Shown: positions 6,852-15,772, counted from the first letter of the stretch. The stretch: DNA of 53,658 bases from Oscillospiraceae bacterium (GCA_015065935.1 SVPI01000011.1:1-53658), one strand, 5' to 3'. Notes: generated by a model not told the origin, from the letters alone. Made by a program: numbers and translations.

Positions 6852-8282
6852 ATGGCTAAGGGTAAAACGCTAAAGAGAATAGGTGTGTTCCTGGTTGTTA
6901 TACTCGCAATTATTTTAATTCGTGAGGTTGTAAGCGGCGGTATTGATTTAACGAGCACTGCTATAGGGGACTACATTAACGAAAAATACAAGAATGAAAT
7001 CTTAGAAAAGGTTCCTGAGGAGTTTCGTTCGAATTACTATTTCAGGTGGTTTGGTTTAGGGGACTGCGAATATATGACAGGCGACACTATGGTCACCATT
7101 GTGTTTGTTGATGATGAAATCAGCACCTGGGGCGATGTTGATAAAGCCACATTTAAGACAAATGCCGAAAAGGTGTTTTCACAGCTTGAAAGCGATGCCA
7201 AAAGCTACGGCGCAACGCTTTCAATCAGCACCCGGTACCTAACCGCTAAAAGTACAGGCAACCTTTCATTGAAGGATTATATGCCCTGGGTAAACAGTGC
7301 AATTTCCTCGGCGGGACTACCGAGCTACAATAAAATGGGCGTGGAGCTAGAGAAAAAATACGATGTTGATAACGCCCCGGTTATTTTCTGTGCCAACCGT
7401 GATGGCCGCTGTTTTGCAAAGCCTGCAAATGTGGACCGAAGAAGTGAGTTTGCGATAATTTATGAGGACACGAATTCACTTTATCACGAGTTTTGTCACA
7501 TATTCGGTGCCGATGATTTTTATTATCCCGAAAGCGTTAAGGACCTTGCCGCCACCCATTTGCCCGAAAGCATTATGGGCTCAAACGGCAAAAAAATGGA
7601 TAGCTTCACGGCATTTTTAATTGGTTGGACCGATACCCTAGACAAAAATGCCACCACATTTTTGGAAAAGACAAATTATCTTACAGATGAATATATGAAA
7701 ACCCAATATGCTGATGAAACCTACACAGGCTATGTTGAAAACAAGCTTATTGGTGACACCTATTACACAGGAAACCTGGTTGATGGAATTTTAGAGGGCC
7801 AGGGTAAGAAAATTAGAGATGGAGCCATTTGGGAGGGCACCTTTAAGGGTGGTCTTTTAGATGGTGAGGGTAGGTTTAAAAGCGCCGAGGGCAACACCTA
7901 TGTTGGCGATTTCATCAGTGGAAAATGCCACGGCACAGGCACCTACACCTGGGCTAACGGTGATAGCTACACCGGCAGTTTTGTAAAAGGGGTGCGTGAG
8001 GGTAAGGGTACCTTCAAGTGGGCCAACGGCACCGTTTACACCGGCGATTTTGCTGAGGGAAAGCGTACCGGTAAGGGCACCTGCAGGTGGACAAACGGTG
8101 ATACCTACACAGGAGATTTTGTTGATGGTGCCAGAAGCGGTAAAGGTACATACACCTGGGCTAACGGCGACACCTACACAGGAGATTTTCTGGAAGGAAA
8201 ATTAAACGGCTACGGCACCTTAACCTATGCCAGCGGCAGGGTTAGAAAAGGCAAGTGGTCAAACGGTAAGTTTGTGGGATAA
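6852..8282 (+). CDS. Membrane-anchored metzincin-like protein with C-terminal MORN repeats
   Basis: 476 aa. An N-terminal hydrophobic segment (about 10-24) after KGKTLKR makes a signal anchor, so the rest is probably outside the cell. The middle domain (about 60-270) carries HEFCHIFGADD at 212-222, which fits HExxHxxGxxD (His212, Glu213, His216, Asp222), the zinc signature of metzincin/snapalysin-like proteases, and an ESIMGS stretch at 239-244 that could be the Met-turn. Residues 303 to the end hold seven full 23-residue MORN repeats (YTGDFxxGxxxGKGTYTWANG pattern) plus a partial one. The combination is unusual. The ATG lies 4 bp behind the previous stop. Confidence 0.85.
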   Translation: MAKGKTLKRIGVFLVVILAIILIREVVSGGIDLTSTAIGDYINEKYKNEILEKVPEEFRSNYYFRWFGLGDCEYMTGDTMVTIVFVDDEISTWGDVDKATFKTNAEKVFSQLESDAKSYGATLSISTRYLTAKSTGNLSLKDYMPWVNSAISSAGLPSYNKMGVELEKKYDVDNAPVIFCANRDGRCFAKPANVDRRSEFAIIYEDTNSLYHEFCHIFGADDFYYPESVKDLAATHLPESIMGSNGKKMDSFTAFLIGWTDTLDKNATTFLEKTNYLTDEYMKTQYADETYTGYVENKLIGDTYYTGNLVDGILEGQGKKIRDGAIWEGTFKGGLLDGEGRFKSAEGNTYVGDFISGKCHGTGTYTWANGDSYTGSFVKGVREGKGTFKWANGTVYTGDFAEGKRTGKGTCRWTNGDTYTGDFVDGARSGKGTYTWANGDTYTGDFLEGKLNGYGTLTYASGRVRKGKWSNGKFVG

Positions 8283-8296
8283 ACGGAGGAAGCAAA

Positions 8297-8950
8297 ATGG
8301 CAAAAGTAATTTTATTTCAAGGTGATTCTATAACCGATGCGGGGAGAGACCGAAACAATAACGGTCCTGAGGCTACCCGCGGCTTTGGCTATGCCACAAT
8401 GGTTGCGGGAGAACTGGGCTTTGAAAACCCTAACGAATATGAATTTTACAATCGCGGTGTAAGCGGCAACCGTGTTCTTGACCTTTATGCAAGAATTGTT
8501 AACGACACCCTTAATTTAAAGCCTGATTATCTGAGTATTCTGATAGGTGTTAACGATGTGTGGCACGGAATTGACTGGGGCAACGGCACAGGCTATGAGA
8601 GGTTTTATAAGGTTTATTCTATGCTTGTAGCCGAGCTTAAAGCCGAACTGCCCAACATTAAAATGATGATTTTGGAGCCCTTTGTTTTAGAGGGCCCTGC
8701 AACTGCTAACAGGGAGGACCAGCCCGAAAGGTTTAAAGCCTTTAAAGAGGGTGTTTTGGAAATGGCTCGCCTTGCAAAAAGGGTTGCCGAGGAAAACGGC
8801 GTTAAATTTGTTCCCTTGCAGAAAAAATTTGATGAGGCGGCAAAAACCGCCCCCGATACCTACTGGCTTGTTGATGGCGTTCACCCAACGGCTATGGGAC
8901 ACGAGCTTATTAAACGTGAATGGATTAAGGCATTTGGGGAAATAAAATAA
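8297..8950 (+). CDS. SGNH/GDSL-type esterase or acylhydrolase
   Basis: 217 aa, ATG preceded by GGAGG. All four conserved blocks of the SGNH family are present: FQGDSITDAG (catalytic Ser), NRGVSGNRV (Gly), IGVNDVWHG (Asn) and DGVHPTAMGH (catalytic Asp and His). There is no signal peptide, so it acts inside the cell. Members deacetylate or de-esterify sugars and lipids; the exact substrate cannot be told. It lies 14 bp after the MORN gene and 34 bp before the YuiD-type gene. Confidence 0.9.
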   Translation: MAKVILFQGDSITDAGRDRNNNGPEATRGFGYATMVAGELGFENPNEYEFYNRGVSGNRVLDLYARIVNDTLNLKPDYLSILIGVNDVWHGIDWGNGTGYERFYKVYSMLVAELKAELPNIKMMILEPFVLEGPATANREDQPERFKAFKEGVLEMARLAKRVAEENGVKFVPLQKKFDEAAKTAPDTYWLVDGVHPTAMGHELIKREWIKAFGEIK

Positions 8951-8984
8951 TAAAGGGATTTTAATAGAGGAGAAATTTTAAATT

Positions 8985-9446
8985 ATGGAATGGTTATTTG
9001 ATGTTTTTTTGAATAAATATCTTTTAACGGCAACGATTTCCTGGTTTACGGGACAGGTTATTAAAACCCTTATTCATTGGGCTATTTATAAAAAGTTTGA
9101 TATAAGGCGAATGTTTGGCGATGGTGGTATGCCAAGCTGTCATTCGGCAACGGTTACATCCCTTGCAACAATAACTGCCATAAATTTCGGCCTTGCAAGC
9201 TTTGAATTTGGTATGGCGACAATTCTTGCCATTGTTGTTTGCCACGATGCAATGGGCGTTCGACTGGAAACAGGCAAGCAGGCAGTTATTCTTAATGAAA
9301 TTATTAAAGCCTTTGATGATTTATCGGCCGAAAAGCTGCCCGAGGTTAAACTCAAGGAATTTGTTGGCCACACACCCATTCAGGTTTTAGCGGGAATTAT
9401 TCTTGGCTTTTGTATGGCGCTTATTCTTCATTTTCTTGTGTTTTAA
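8985..9446 (+). CDS. Divergent PAP2-family membrane protein (YuiD/DUF212)
   Basis: 153 aa, AGAGGAG before the ATG. Four hydrophobic segments (about 12-30, 55-75, 76-92, 130-152). The conserved core MFGDGGMPSCHSATVTSL and HDAMGVRLETGKQA matches the YuiD family, which resembles acid phosphatase/PAP2 enzymes (PSCHS and a downstream His-Asp). It would sit in the cytoplasmic membrane and probably dephosphorylate a lipid-linked or small phosphate substrate; the family has no settled function. A strong terminator follows directly. Confidence 0.88.
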   Translation: MEWLFDVFLNKYLLTATISWFTGQVIKTLIHWAIYKKFDIRRMFGDGGMPSCHSATVTSLATITAINFGLASFEFGMATILAIVVCHDAMGVRLETGKQAVILNEIIKAFDDLSAEKLPEVKLKEFVGHTPIQVLAGIILGFCMALILHFLVF

Positions 9447-9452
9447 AAAAAC

Positions 9453-9478
9453 AACCCCAACGCATGAGCGTTGGGGTT
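9453..9478. terminator. Bidirectional terminator between convergent genes
   Basis: AACCCCAACGC / GCGTTGGGGTT with an ATGA loop, A-run before and T-run after. It serves the YuiD gene and the glycosyltransferase on the other strand. Confidence 0.92.
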
Positions 9479-9486
9479 TTACTTTT

Positions 9487-10653
9487 TTATTTTTTTCTCA
9501 AATGGTTTTCAAGCACAATTTCGTAGCGTTTAACGGCGGCGGCAACCGAATCCTCCCAAGAATAGTAAACATACTCGGCGGCATTGTTGCCAAGCTTTTC
9601 AAATGCAGAGGGGTTTTTACAAAGCTCAGCCAGCTTTTTGGCAAAGTCATCGGCGTTTTCCTCACACATAACGCCTGATAAGCCATCCTCAACACCCTCG
9701 GCAGCACAGCTATCCTTAATTAGAATGCTGGGGGTATAGCAGGCGGCTGCCTCTTTTACCACAAGACCTGAGGTATCATAGGTTGAGGGGAACATAAATA
9801 AATCAGCGCGGGTGAAAAAGGCACGAAGTCTTTCACGGTCATAAACGGCACCTGTGAAAACCGTGTTTTTATAAATGCCAAGCTCTTTGGTATATTGCTC
9901 AATGGCGGGGCGGTCAACACCATCGCCAACAAAGAATGCACGATAGGTAACGCCGGCCTCACTTAATTTTTTAAGTGCATCAAGAATAATTTTAATGTTT
10001 TTGTACCACATCATTCTGCCGCAGAAAAGGAACATTGGAACCTGTTTATCTATTAAATACATTCTTTCAAGCTCGGCTATTTCATTTGGGTCTGCTTTGC
10101 CTTTTTTAAAATCGGTACCGTTGGGCATTACCAAAATTTCACCCTGGTAGCCTAAATCACGAAGGCTTTCGGTGGCACCCTTAGATACAGCCCAAACCTC
10201 ATCGGCATAGTTTATATTGCTTAACACAAACTTTCTTGAAATTGTGTTAAGGTGCTTGTTTGGAACATATTTATCAAGGTCAACATCGTATTTGGTGTGG
10301 TATGTATAAATAACAGGGGGGTGCTTTTCCTTACCTAAAATAAGCTCGCGCGCCAAAACTGCCGAAGCAAAGGGGCAGTGAACGTGTAAAATATCGAACT
10401 CCCTTTTTGATAATTCAAGCAGGGTTTTTGGTGAAAAAGGATTACCTACACGGTAGGGCATTTTGCCGAGGAACTTTGCAGAGGAAAAACGGAAAACATC
10501 AAAGGGGTAGTTATCTGTAACATTTGGATATTTAGGGGTTACAACAACTGCCTCACCATAATTCTCGGTGATAATGCGGGCATAGTTTTCAATGGCATTT
10601 GCCACACCATCAATGGTGGGCGGAAAAGAATCGTTAAAAAGTGCAACTTTCAT
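9487..10653 (-). CDS. GT4-family glycosyltransferase
   Basis: 388 aa, two-domain GT-B fold. The N-terminal domain starts MKVALFNDSFPPTIDGVA, the form seen in diacylglycerol glycosyltransferases and related GT4 enzymes. The C-terminal domain holds the nucleotide-sugar site: LFCGRMMWYKN, VGDGVDRP, FTGAVYDRE, FPSTYDTSGLVVKEAAAC and the second Glu of the EX7E motif in CAAEGVEDG. It probably builds a glycolipid of the cell membrane, but acceptor and donor are not readable. AAGGAGTGAGG precedes the ATG. It is the second gene of a two-gene unit, 13 bp behind the membrane protein. Confidence 0.88.
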   Translation of the reverse strand: MKVALFNDSFPPTIDGVANAIENYARIITENYGEAVVVTPKYPNVTDNYPFDVFRFSSAKFLGKMPYRVGNPFSPKTLLELSKREFDILHVHCPFASAVLARELILGKEKHPPVIYTYHTKYDVDLDKYVPNKHLNTISRKFVLSNINYADEVWAVSKGATESLRDLGYQGEILVMPNGTDFKKGKADPNEIAELERMYLIDKQVPMFLFCGRMMWYKNIKIILDALKKLSEAGVTYRAFFVGDGVDRPAIEQYTKELGIYKNTVFTGAVYDRERLRAFFTRADLFMFPSTYDTSGLVVKEAAACYTPSILIKDSCAAEGVEDGLSGVMCEENADDFAKKLAELCKNPSAFEKLGNNAAEYVYYSWEDSVAAAVKRYEIVLENHLRKK

Positions 10654-10666
10654 AAAACCTCACTCC

Positions 10667-11446
10667 TTAGTCTAATTCTTTCTGATTTTTAAAAAGTGCT
10701 ACCGAAATAATGAACAATGAAAGGATAATACTTGTTGGTGAGAAAAGAGAGTTAGCGTGAATTAAGGCTTCCTTTTTTGCAAAATAATTTACGGCGTAGG
10801 GTGCAATTTGTGTTAGAATAACAAGTGCGCAAACCACACAAAGCGGGGTAGAAAGACCGACACCCTTTTTATTTTTAATTCCGTTTTCGGCTTTGGCAAA
10901 ATTAAGTGTAAAAATAAGCATTGCACAAATTGCGAAAAGCTCAAACACGGTTTCGGTGATTGTGGCAACCCCCGCATAGGCAATAAAGGTAGAAACTACC
11001 TTTAAAATCATATAAATCACTGGTAAAATGTAGATTTCCTTATAAATGGGCACAAAGAAAAGCCCATTTACGCCGCGCCACACAAAAACAATTCCGCTTA
11101 AAACGGCAAAAATTCTAATGAATACCGCAAAGGCGGGTGTGGTGCCCACAAGGGGAGTGAATTTAAATGCCTCGGCCAAAAAGCAAATTCCAAGCACAAC
11201 ACTTAAAATGGCACTAATATAGGGCCAAAATGCAGGTGGATTTAGGCGCCTAATACGAGAAAAAGCCACGGCGCTTAAAATAATGAGGGCGGCAATAATA
11301 CCTAGCATTAGTACAGCAAGGGAGGAATAACCTGTTCTGAAAAAGCCGCTGCTCGTTTCAATGGTAAAAAACATTACCAGACAGTTGAGTAGTGCGCAAA
11401 CAGGTGCGGCACAGCCGAGAAAAATAACTGCTTTCTTAAAATTCAT
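10667..11446 (-). CDS. Multi-pass membrane protein, unknown
   Basis: 259 aa from ATG 11446 (MNFKKAVIFLG), which has AAAGGA at good distance; a TTG five codons upstream overlaps that site and is less likely. About seven hydrophobic segments spaced over the whole length, short loops, no motif I recognise. It lies 13 bp before the glycosyltransferase on the same strand, so it may support glycolipid synthesis or transport; that link rests only on position. Confidence 0.75.
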   Translation of the reverse strand: MNFKKAVIFLGCAAPVCALLNCLVMFFTIETSSGFFRTGYSSLAVLMLGIIAALIILSAVAFSRIRRLNPPAFWPYISAILSVVLGICFLAEAFKFTPLVGTTPAFAVFIRIFAVLSGIVFVWRGVNGLFFVPIYKEIYILPVIYMILKVVSTFIAYAGVATITETVFELFAICAMLIFTLNFAKAENGIKNKKGVGLSTPLCVVCALVILTQIAPYAVNYFAKKEALIHANSLFSPTSIILSLFIISVALFKNQKELD

Positions 11447-11532
11447 AATAAATCCTTTCAAAGCATAACTATTATATATAAGTAATTGTAACTTTATTTA
11501 AAAGAAAAGTCAATGAAATTAAGGGAGAGTTT

Positions 11533-12501
11533 ATGAAAAATTCATATCTGATTATTTTAGCGGTTATTATGGCTTCAATGCTCTTTTTGCCCCTTGCGGC
11601 AACGGCTTTACCCGCCACACAAGGTAACGCCACACTTACCGTGGCGCCACAAACAGAAGATGCGGTGCGGCTTAAAACTGAGGCGGGAATAACCGAAATC
11701 GAAACCGATGAATATTTAGTAGGTGTGGTGGCGGCCGAAATGCCTGCCGAGTACACCGAGGAGGCGCTTAAGGCGCAGGCTGTGGCGGCGAGAACATTTT
11801 TAAACTACAAAAAAGCGCAAAATGCTAAAGAGGACTATGACATTACCGCCGATGAAAGCACCGACCAGGCTTTTTTAAGCGAGGAGCAGCTTAAGGAAAA
11901 ATGGGGAGATAATTTTAGTAAAAATCTTGAAAAAATCGAGGCTGTAGTTAAGGCAACCCAAGATGAAATGATTTTTTATGAAAACAAACCAATTATGGCG
12001 GTTTACCACGCCGTATCCTCAGGCAAAACCGAAACGGCAGCAAATGTTTGGGGGGAGGATTACCCTTACCTTACCGTGACCGATAGCATTGGCGACCTGC
12101 TTTGCCCCGATTATTTAAGCACCGTTAAGGTATCGGTTGAGGATTTTAAAAAGGGAATGAGCTCTCTTGTGGAGCTTTCGGGCGAGGCGAAGGGTTGGCT
12201 TGGCAAAAGTGAGAGCACCGAAAGCGGCACGGTTAGCAAAATTACTTTAGGGGGTAAGGAGTTTAAGGGCAGTGACCTAAGGGAGAAATTTTCCCTTAAA
12301 AGCAGCAGCTTTGATTTAACCTTTGACGGAACAAGCTTTATCTTTACCGTGCGGGGCTATGGCCATGGTGTTGGAATGAGCCAATACGGTGCTAACTATA
12401 TGGCTCAGCAGGGAAGTGACTATAAAGAAATTTTAAACTGGTATTATAAAGATTGCGAAATAAAAAAAGCCCTCGGTTCGGGTGTTGGTCTTAGGGATTA
12501 A
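11533..12501 (+). CDS. spoIID: SpoIID/LytB-domain protein (stage II sporulation protein D type)
   Basis: 322 aa with an N-terminal hydrophobic anchor (about 4-24). The SpoIID domain runs from VVAAEMPAEYTEEALKAQAV through AVYHAVSSGKT, WGEDYPYL and RGYGHGVGMSQYGANYMA to ILNWYYKDCEI. In sporulating Firmicutes SpoIID is a lytic transglycosylase that thins septal peptidoglycan during engulfment, with SpoIIP and SpoIIM. The last 12 residues (KALGSGVGLRD) go beyond the usual end, and their DNA is part of an inverted repeat copied at 12736-12765. It stands alone, so a SpoIID-like paralogue such as LytB is possible. Confidence 0.82.
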   Translation: MKNSYLIILAVIMASMLFLPLAATALPATQGNATLTVAPQTEDAVRLKTEAGITEIETDEYLVGVVAAEMPAEYTEEALKAQAVAARTFLNYKKAQNAKEDYDITADESTDQAFLSEEQLKEKWGDNFSKNLEKIEAVVKATQDEMIFYENKPIMAVYHAVSSGKTETAANVWGEDYPYLTVTDSIGDLLCPDYLSTVKVSVEDFKKGMSSLVELSGEAKGWLGKSESTESGTVSKITLGGKEFKGSDLREKFSLKSSSFDLTFDGTSFIFTVRGYGHGVGMSQYGANYMAQQGSDYKEILNWYYKDCEIKKALGSGVGLRD

Positions 12502-12765
12502 TTGGTTTTTCAGATAAATTTGTATGCTTTCTTGTCGCGAAAACTTGTAAGACACAAAGTATTACTACGTTTTCTTAACTTCGAAATCAAAACAAATTTA
12601 TTCTTACAAAACTGCAAAGCACCTAAAAAAGAAAAATTTTTAGTGGGATAAAAGGCGAAAAGCCGTGGTAACGCTGACGCGTACCACGACTTTTTAACAC
12701 ATTAGACCGCAAAAATTTACTTTTTTAGGCATTTCATCCCTAAGGCCAACACCCGTAGGGCTTTT
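12465..12765. repeat. Inverted-repeat unit spanning the spoIID 3' end and the convergent intergenic region
   Basis: The left arm (12465-12498), the end of spoIID, and the right arm (12736-12765, read on the other strand) match at 28 of 30 aligned bases with one 4-nt gap; both contain GGGTGTTGG and TTAGGGAT. Inside lie a second inverted pair, CCTAAAAAAG (12622-12631) and CTTTTTTAGG (12720-12729), and a central hairpin at 12664-12688. The 267 bp between the two genes hold no gene. The layout resembles a miniature inverted-repeat element or a multi-part terminator. Confidence 0.55.
12664..12695. terminator. Central hairpin between spoIID and the convergent gene
   Basis: CGTGGTAACGC pairs with GCGTACCACG with a single bulged A and a 4-nt loop, flanked by AAAAG and CTTTTT. 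It can act as terminator for spoIID. Confidence 0.65.
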
Positions 12766-12768
12766 GTT

Positions 12769-13368
12769 TTAAAATTCAATTCCGTTCGCCACTGTTAAGG
12801 TGCTGCTTAAAATGTTGTAACCAAAGGCGCTGTCGTTATTCACCTTAAAAACCGTGTTGCAGACAAGCTCGGTGGGTTCACCATCGTGGGAATCGGTTAT
12901 AGCAAGGGAGGTCACCTCAAAGGTGTCACCGCTTTTAACAATATTAATAACCGTGTGGGTGTACTGGGTAAATCCCCTTGGTACTACATAAACCGCACCC
13001 TGCTTTTTGGGGAAGCCTGCGCCAAACTCATCATCAATATAAACCGAAATGCCATAGGCGTTTTCAATAAATGGGAAAAGAATGTCGGTTTCAATAAACT
13101 GCTCCTCCATTTTATCAAGGAGGGCAAGGCAGGAATTTTCAATCACGGTGTGCATATTGTTAAAATCGTCATCGTAAAGATAGTTATGATTAAGCATATT
13201 TTCAAAGCGTGATTTTATAAGCGCATCCTGCTCGGGGGCTGTCGGCTTTAAAACCTGGGTAACGGGGGGTTGGTGGGTAACAGCCTTTGCCTCAAAATTA
13301 AGGCATGAAAAGCCGCTGAGCACAATAACAAAAGCTAAAAGAAATGATAACAAAACCGACTTTTTCAT
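12769..13368 (-). CDS. Secreted protein of unknown function
   Basis: 199 aa, AGGAGGTG before the ATG. N-terminal signal sequence (MKKSVLLSFLLAFVIVLSG) with a possible cleavage after EAKA; a nearby FSC does not match a good lipobox. The mature part has a proline-rich start, a helical region (about 50-95) and a beta-rich C-terminal half (SVYIDDEFGAG, AVYVVPRG, VTSLAITDSH). No family recognised. It is convergent with spoIID and divergent from the EF-G-like gene. Confidence 0.7.
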   Translation of the reverse strand: MKKSVLLSFLLAFVIVLSGFSCLNFEAKAVTHQPPVTQVLKPTAPEQDALIKSRFENMLNHNYLYDDDFNNMHTVIENSCLALLDKMEEQFIETDILFPFIENAYGISVYIDDEFGAGFPKKQGAVYVVPRGFTQYTHTVINIVKSGDTFEVTSLAITDSHDGEPTELVCNTVFKVNNDSAFGYNILSSTLTVANGIEF

Positions 13369-13550
13369 ACTGCACCTCCTGAATTTTATAATAGTATTAT
13401 ATTTAAAAAAGTCTTAAAAATAAACACTATTTGGGTTACAGTTTGGTGTCAAAAGGATTACAAAAGTACCCTAATTTATTACAACCCTGAAATTTTTGGA
13501 AAACTTGTGCTAATTTCACAAAAGAAGTTAAAAAAGTATAAAAAAACTAG

Positions 13551-13579
13551 TTGAAATCACAAAAGACGTATGATATAAT
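13551..13579 (+). promoter_or_regulatory. Promoter of the EF-G-like gene
   Basis: TTGAAA (13551-13556) and TATAAT (13574-13579), 17 bp apart. A small leader hairpin GCGGG-AGTA-CCCGC (13595-13608) lies just before the AAGGAG ribosome binding site. The 180 bp upstream are AT-rich and contain no gene. Confidence 0.75.
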
Positions 13580-13628
13580 AAGGCATATACAAAGGCGGGA
13601 GTACCCGCTTTAAAAGGAGTGCATTACA

Positions 13629-15671
13629 TTGAGTTCTTATGACAGCAAAAAAATTCTAAATTTAGCCCTGCTTGGTCACGCCGGTTCAGGTAAAACCACA
13701 TTAGCAGATGCTATTTTATATTATGCAAAGGTAACCGATAGAATCGGAAAGATTGATGATGGCACTACCGTTATGGATTTTGACCCTGAGGAAAAGAAAA
13801 GAAAAATTTCGGTTTCCACCTCGGTTTATTCTTTGGATTATAATGGCCGCCATATTAACCTTATTGATGCCCCCGGAATGTTTGACTTTGCCGGCGGCGT
13901 TAGTGAGGCTCTTTCTGCTGCCGATGCCGCAATGGTTGTAATTTCGGGTAAATCGGGTCTTACAGTTGGTGCCGAGCTTGCTTTTGAAAAGGCAAGGGCT
14001 GCCAAAAAGGCAGTTGCCTTCTTTATTGGTAAGCTCAATTCCACCCACGCCCACTTTAACCGTGTTTTGTCAGCGCTCACCGCACACTACGGTGCCGTTG
14101 TTTGCCCTGTTCTTGTTCCTGTTGTTGAGGGTGAGGTTGTTACCTGCTATGTTAACCTTATTGAAAACAAGGCTTACGCTACCGATGGCCTTAACTTTAA
14201 GGAGTGCCCCTACACCGAAACCGATGAAATTGCAAATATGAGAAGCATTATGCTTGAGGCAGTGGCTTCGGTTAACGATGAGCTTATGGAAAAATATTTC
14301 TCAGGCGAGGAATTTACCCCCGCTGAAATTAAGGGTGCTCTTTTACAGGGTATTAGAGCAGGGGAGATTTGCCCTGTGTTCGGCGGCGTTCAGCAGTCGG
14401 GTGATGCAGTTGGCATTACAGTTGACATTTTAACCGATATTATGCCCGGTGCCGATGAGCAAAATCTTATTGTTGATGGCGAGGAGATTAAAAAGGAAAT
14501 TAGTGAAGGCGATGCTCCCAGCGTTTTCGTTTTCAAAACCGTTGCCGACCCCTTTGTTGGCAAGCTTTCCTACTTTAAGGTTATGGGCGGTAAGGTTACT
14601 GCCGATACAAAGCTTAAAAATGCCCGCACAGGCGAAGAGCTTAAGCTTTCAAAGCTTCTCGTTTTAAAGGGCGGCAAGCAGAGCGATGCTAATGAACTTT
14701 GCGCAGGTGACATTGGCGCTGCTCAAAAGCTTGGCGATGTTTTAACAGGCGACACCCTTTGTGTTGCCGGCGGTGCCGTTGCGGCCCCTGTGGCATTCGA
14801 TAGACCCTGCCTTTCGGTTGCGGTTTATCCCCAAAACAAGGGTGATGAGGAAAAGATTGCTTCGGGCATTGCTAAACTTGCCGAAGAGGACCGCACCATT
14901 TCTTATTTCACCGATAGAGAAACCCGCGAGCAGATTTTAAGTGCTCTCGGCGAACAGCACATTGATGTTGTTCTTTCAAAGCTAAAGGCAAAGTTCGGTG
15001 TTACAGCTCTTACAAAGGCACCTAAGGTTGCTTACAGAGAAAAAATCAGAAAGCCTGTTAAGGTTCAGGGCCGTTATAAGAAACAGTCCGGCGGTCACGG
15101 TCAGTTTGGTGATGTTTGGATTGAGTTTGAGCCTTGTGACAGCGATGAAATGATTTTCGAGGAGAAGGTTTTCGGCGGTGCAGTTCCCAAAAACTTCTTC
15201 CCTGCAGTTGAAAAGGGTCTTCGCGACAGCGCCCAAAAGGGTGTTCTTGCAGGCTACCCGCTGGTTGGTTTAAAGGCCACATTGGTTGATGGCTCCTACC
15301 ACCCTGTTGACTCCTCTGAAATGTCCTTTAAGATGGCGGCCTCGGTTGCTTATAAGGATGGTATTCCCAACGCTAACCCTGTTCTTTTAGAGCCAATTGG
15401 TACCCTTAAAGCCCTTGTACCCGATGATAACCTTGGCGATGTTATTGGTGATATAAATAAACGCCGCGGTAAGATTATCGGTATGAATCCTGCACAAAAC
15501 AAGATGCAGGAGGTTGTGGGTGAGGTGCCCATTGCTGAAATGTCTGATTTTGCCACTGCAATGCGTTCTATAACCGGCGGCAGAGCAGTATTTACCCTTG
15601 AATTTGAGCGTTATGAGGAAGCTCCCGCACACATTTCCAAAAAGATTATTGAGGAAAACGCACAGCAATAA
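13629..15671 (+). CDS. Elongation factor G-like translational GTPase
   Basis: 680 aa from TTG 13629 with AAGGAG 9 bp upstream. The G domain has the P-loop GHAGSGKTT (16-24) and DAPGMFDF at 80-87 in place of the usual DTPGHVDF. The NKxD guanine motif reads GKLN (134-137): Asn is Gly and Asp is Asn. Domains II-V follow, with the EF-G-like KVAYREKIRKP, QSGGHGQFGDVWI and domain V MQEVVGEVPIAEM. This fits the EF-G paralogues found beside true fusA; ribosome-related role unproven. It is transcribed alone and ends at a strong terminator. Confidence 0.88.
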   Translation: MSSYDSKKILNLALLGHAGSGKTTLADAILYYAKVTDRIGKIDDGTTVMDFDPEEKKRKISVSTSVYSLDYNGRHINLIDAPGMFDFAGGVSEALSAADAAMVVISGKSGLTVGAELAFEKARAAKKAVAFFIGKLNSTHAHFNRVLSALTAHYGAVVCPVLVPVVEGEVVTCYVNLIENKAYATDGLNFKECPYTETDEIANMRSIMLEAVASVNDELMEKYFSGEEFTPAEIKGALLQGIRAGEICPVFGGVQQSGDAVGITVDILTDIMPGADEQNLIVDGEEIKKEISEGDAPSVFVFKTVADPFVGKLSYFKVMGGKVTADTKLKNARTGEELKLSKLLVLKGGKQSDANELCAGDIGAAQKLGDVLTGDTLCVAGGAVAAPVAFDRPCLSVAVYPQNKGDEEKIASGIAKLAEEDRTISYFTDRETREQILSALGEQHIDVVLSKLKAKFGVTALTKAPKVAYREKIRKPVKVQGRYKKQSGGHGQFGDVWIEFEPCDSDEMIFEEKVFGGAVPKNFFPAVEKGLRDSAQKGVLAGYPLVGLKATLVDGSYHPVDSSEMSFKMAASVAYKDGIPNANPVLLEPIGTLKALVPDDNLGDVIGDINKRRGKIIGMNPAQNKMQEVVGEVPIAEMSDFATAMRSITGGRAVFTLEFERYEEAPAHISKKIIEENAQQ

Positions 15672-15675
15672 ATTT

Positions 15676-15699
15676 AAAGCCACCCACGCGGGTGGCTTT
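15676..15699 (+). terminator. Terminator of the EF-G-like gene
   Basis: AAAGCCACCC / GGGTGGCTTT with an ACGC loop, followed by TATTTT. Confidence 0.9.
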
Positions 15700-15714
15700 T
15701 ATTTTAAAAAACAC

Positions 15715-15743
15715 TTGCATTTTTATATAATATGTGGTAAACT
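15715..15743 (+). promoter_or_regulatory. Promoter of the rimP-nusA-infB operon
   Basis: TTGCAT (15715-15720) and TAAACT (15738-15743), 17 bp apart, about 80 bp before rimP. Confidence 0.6.
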
Positions 15744-15772
15744 ATGCTATGTTAAGTAAGTATGTTTTAAGG

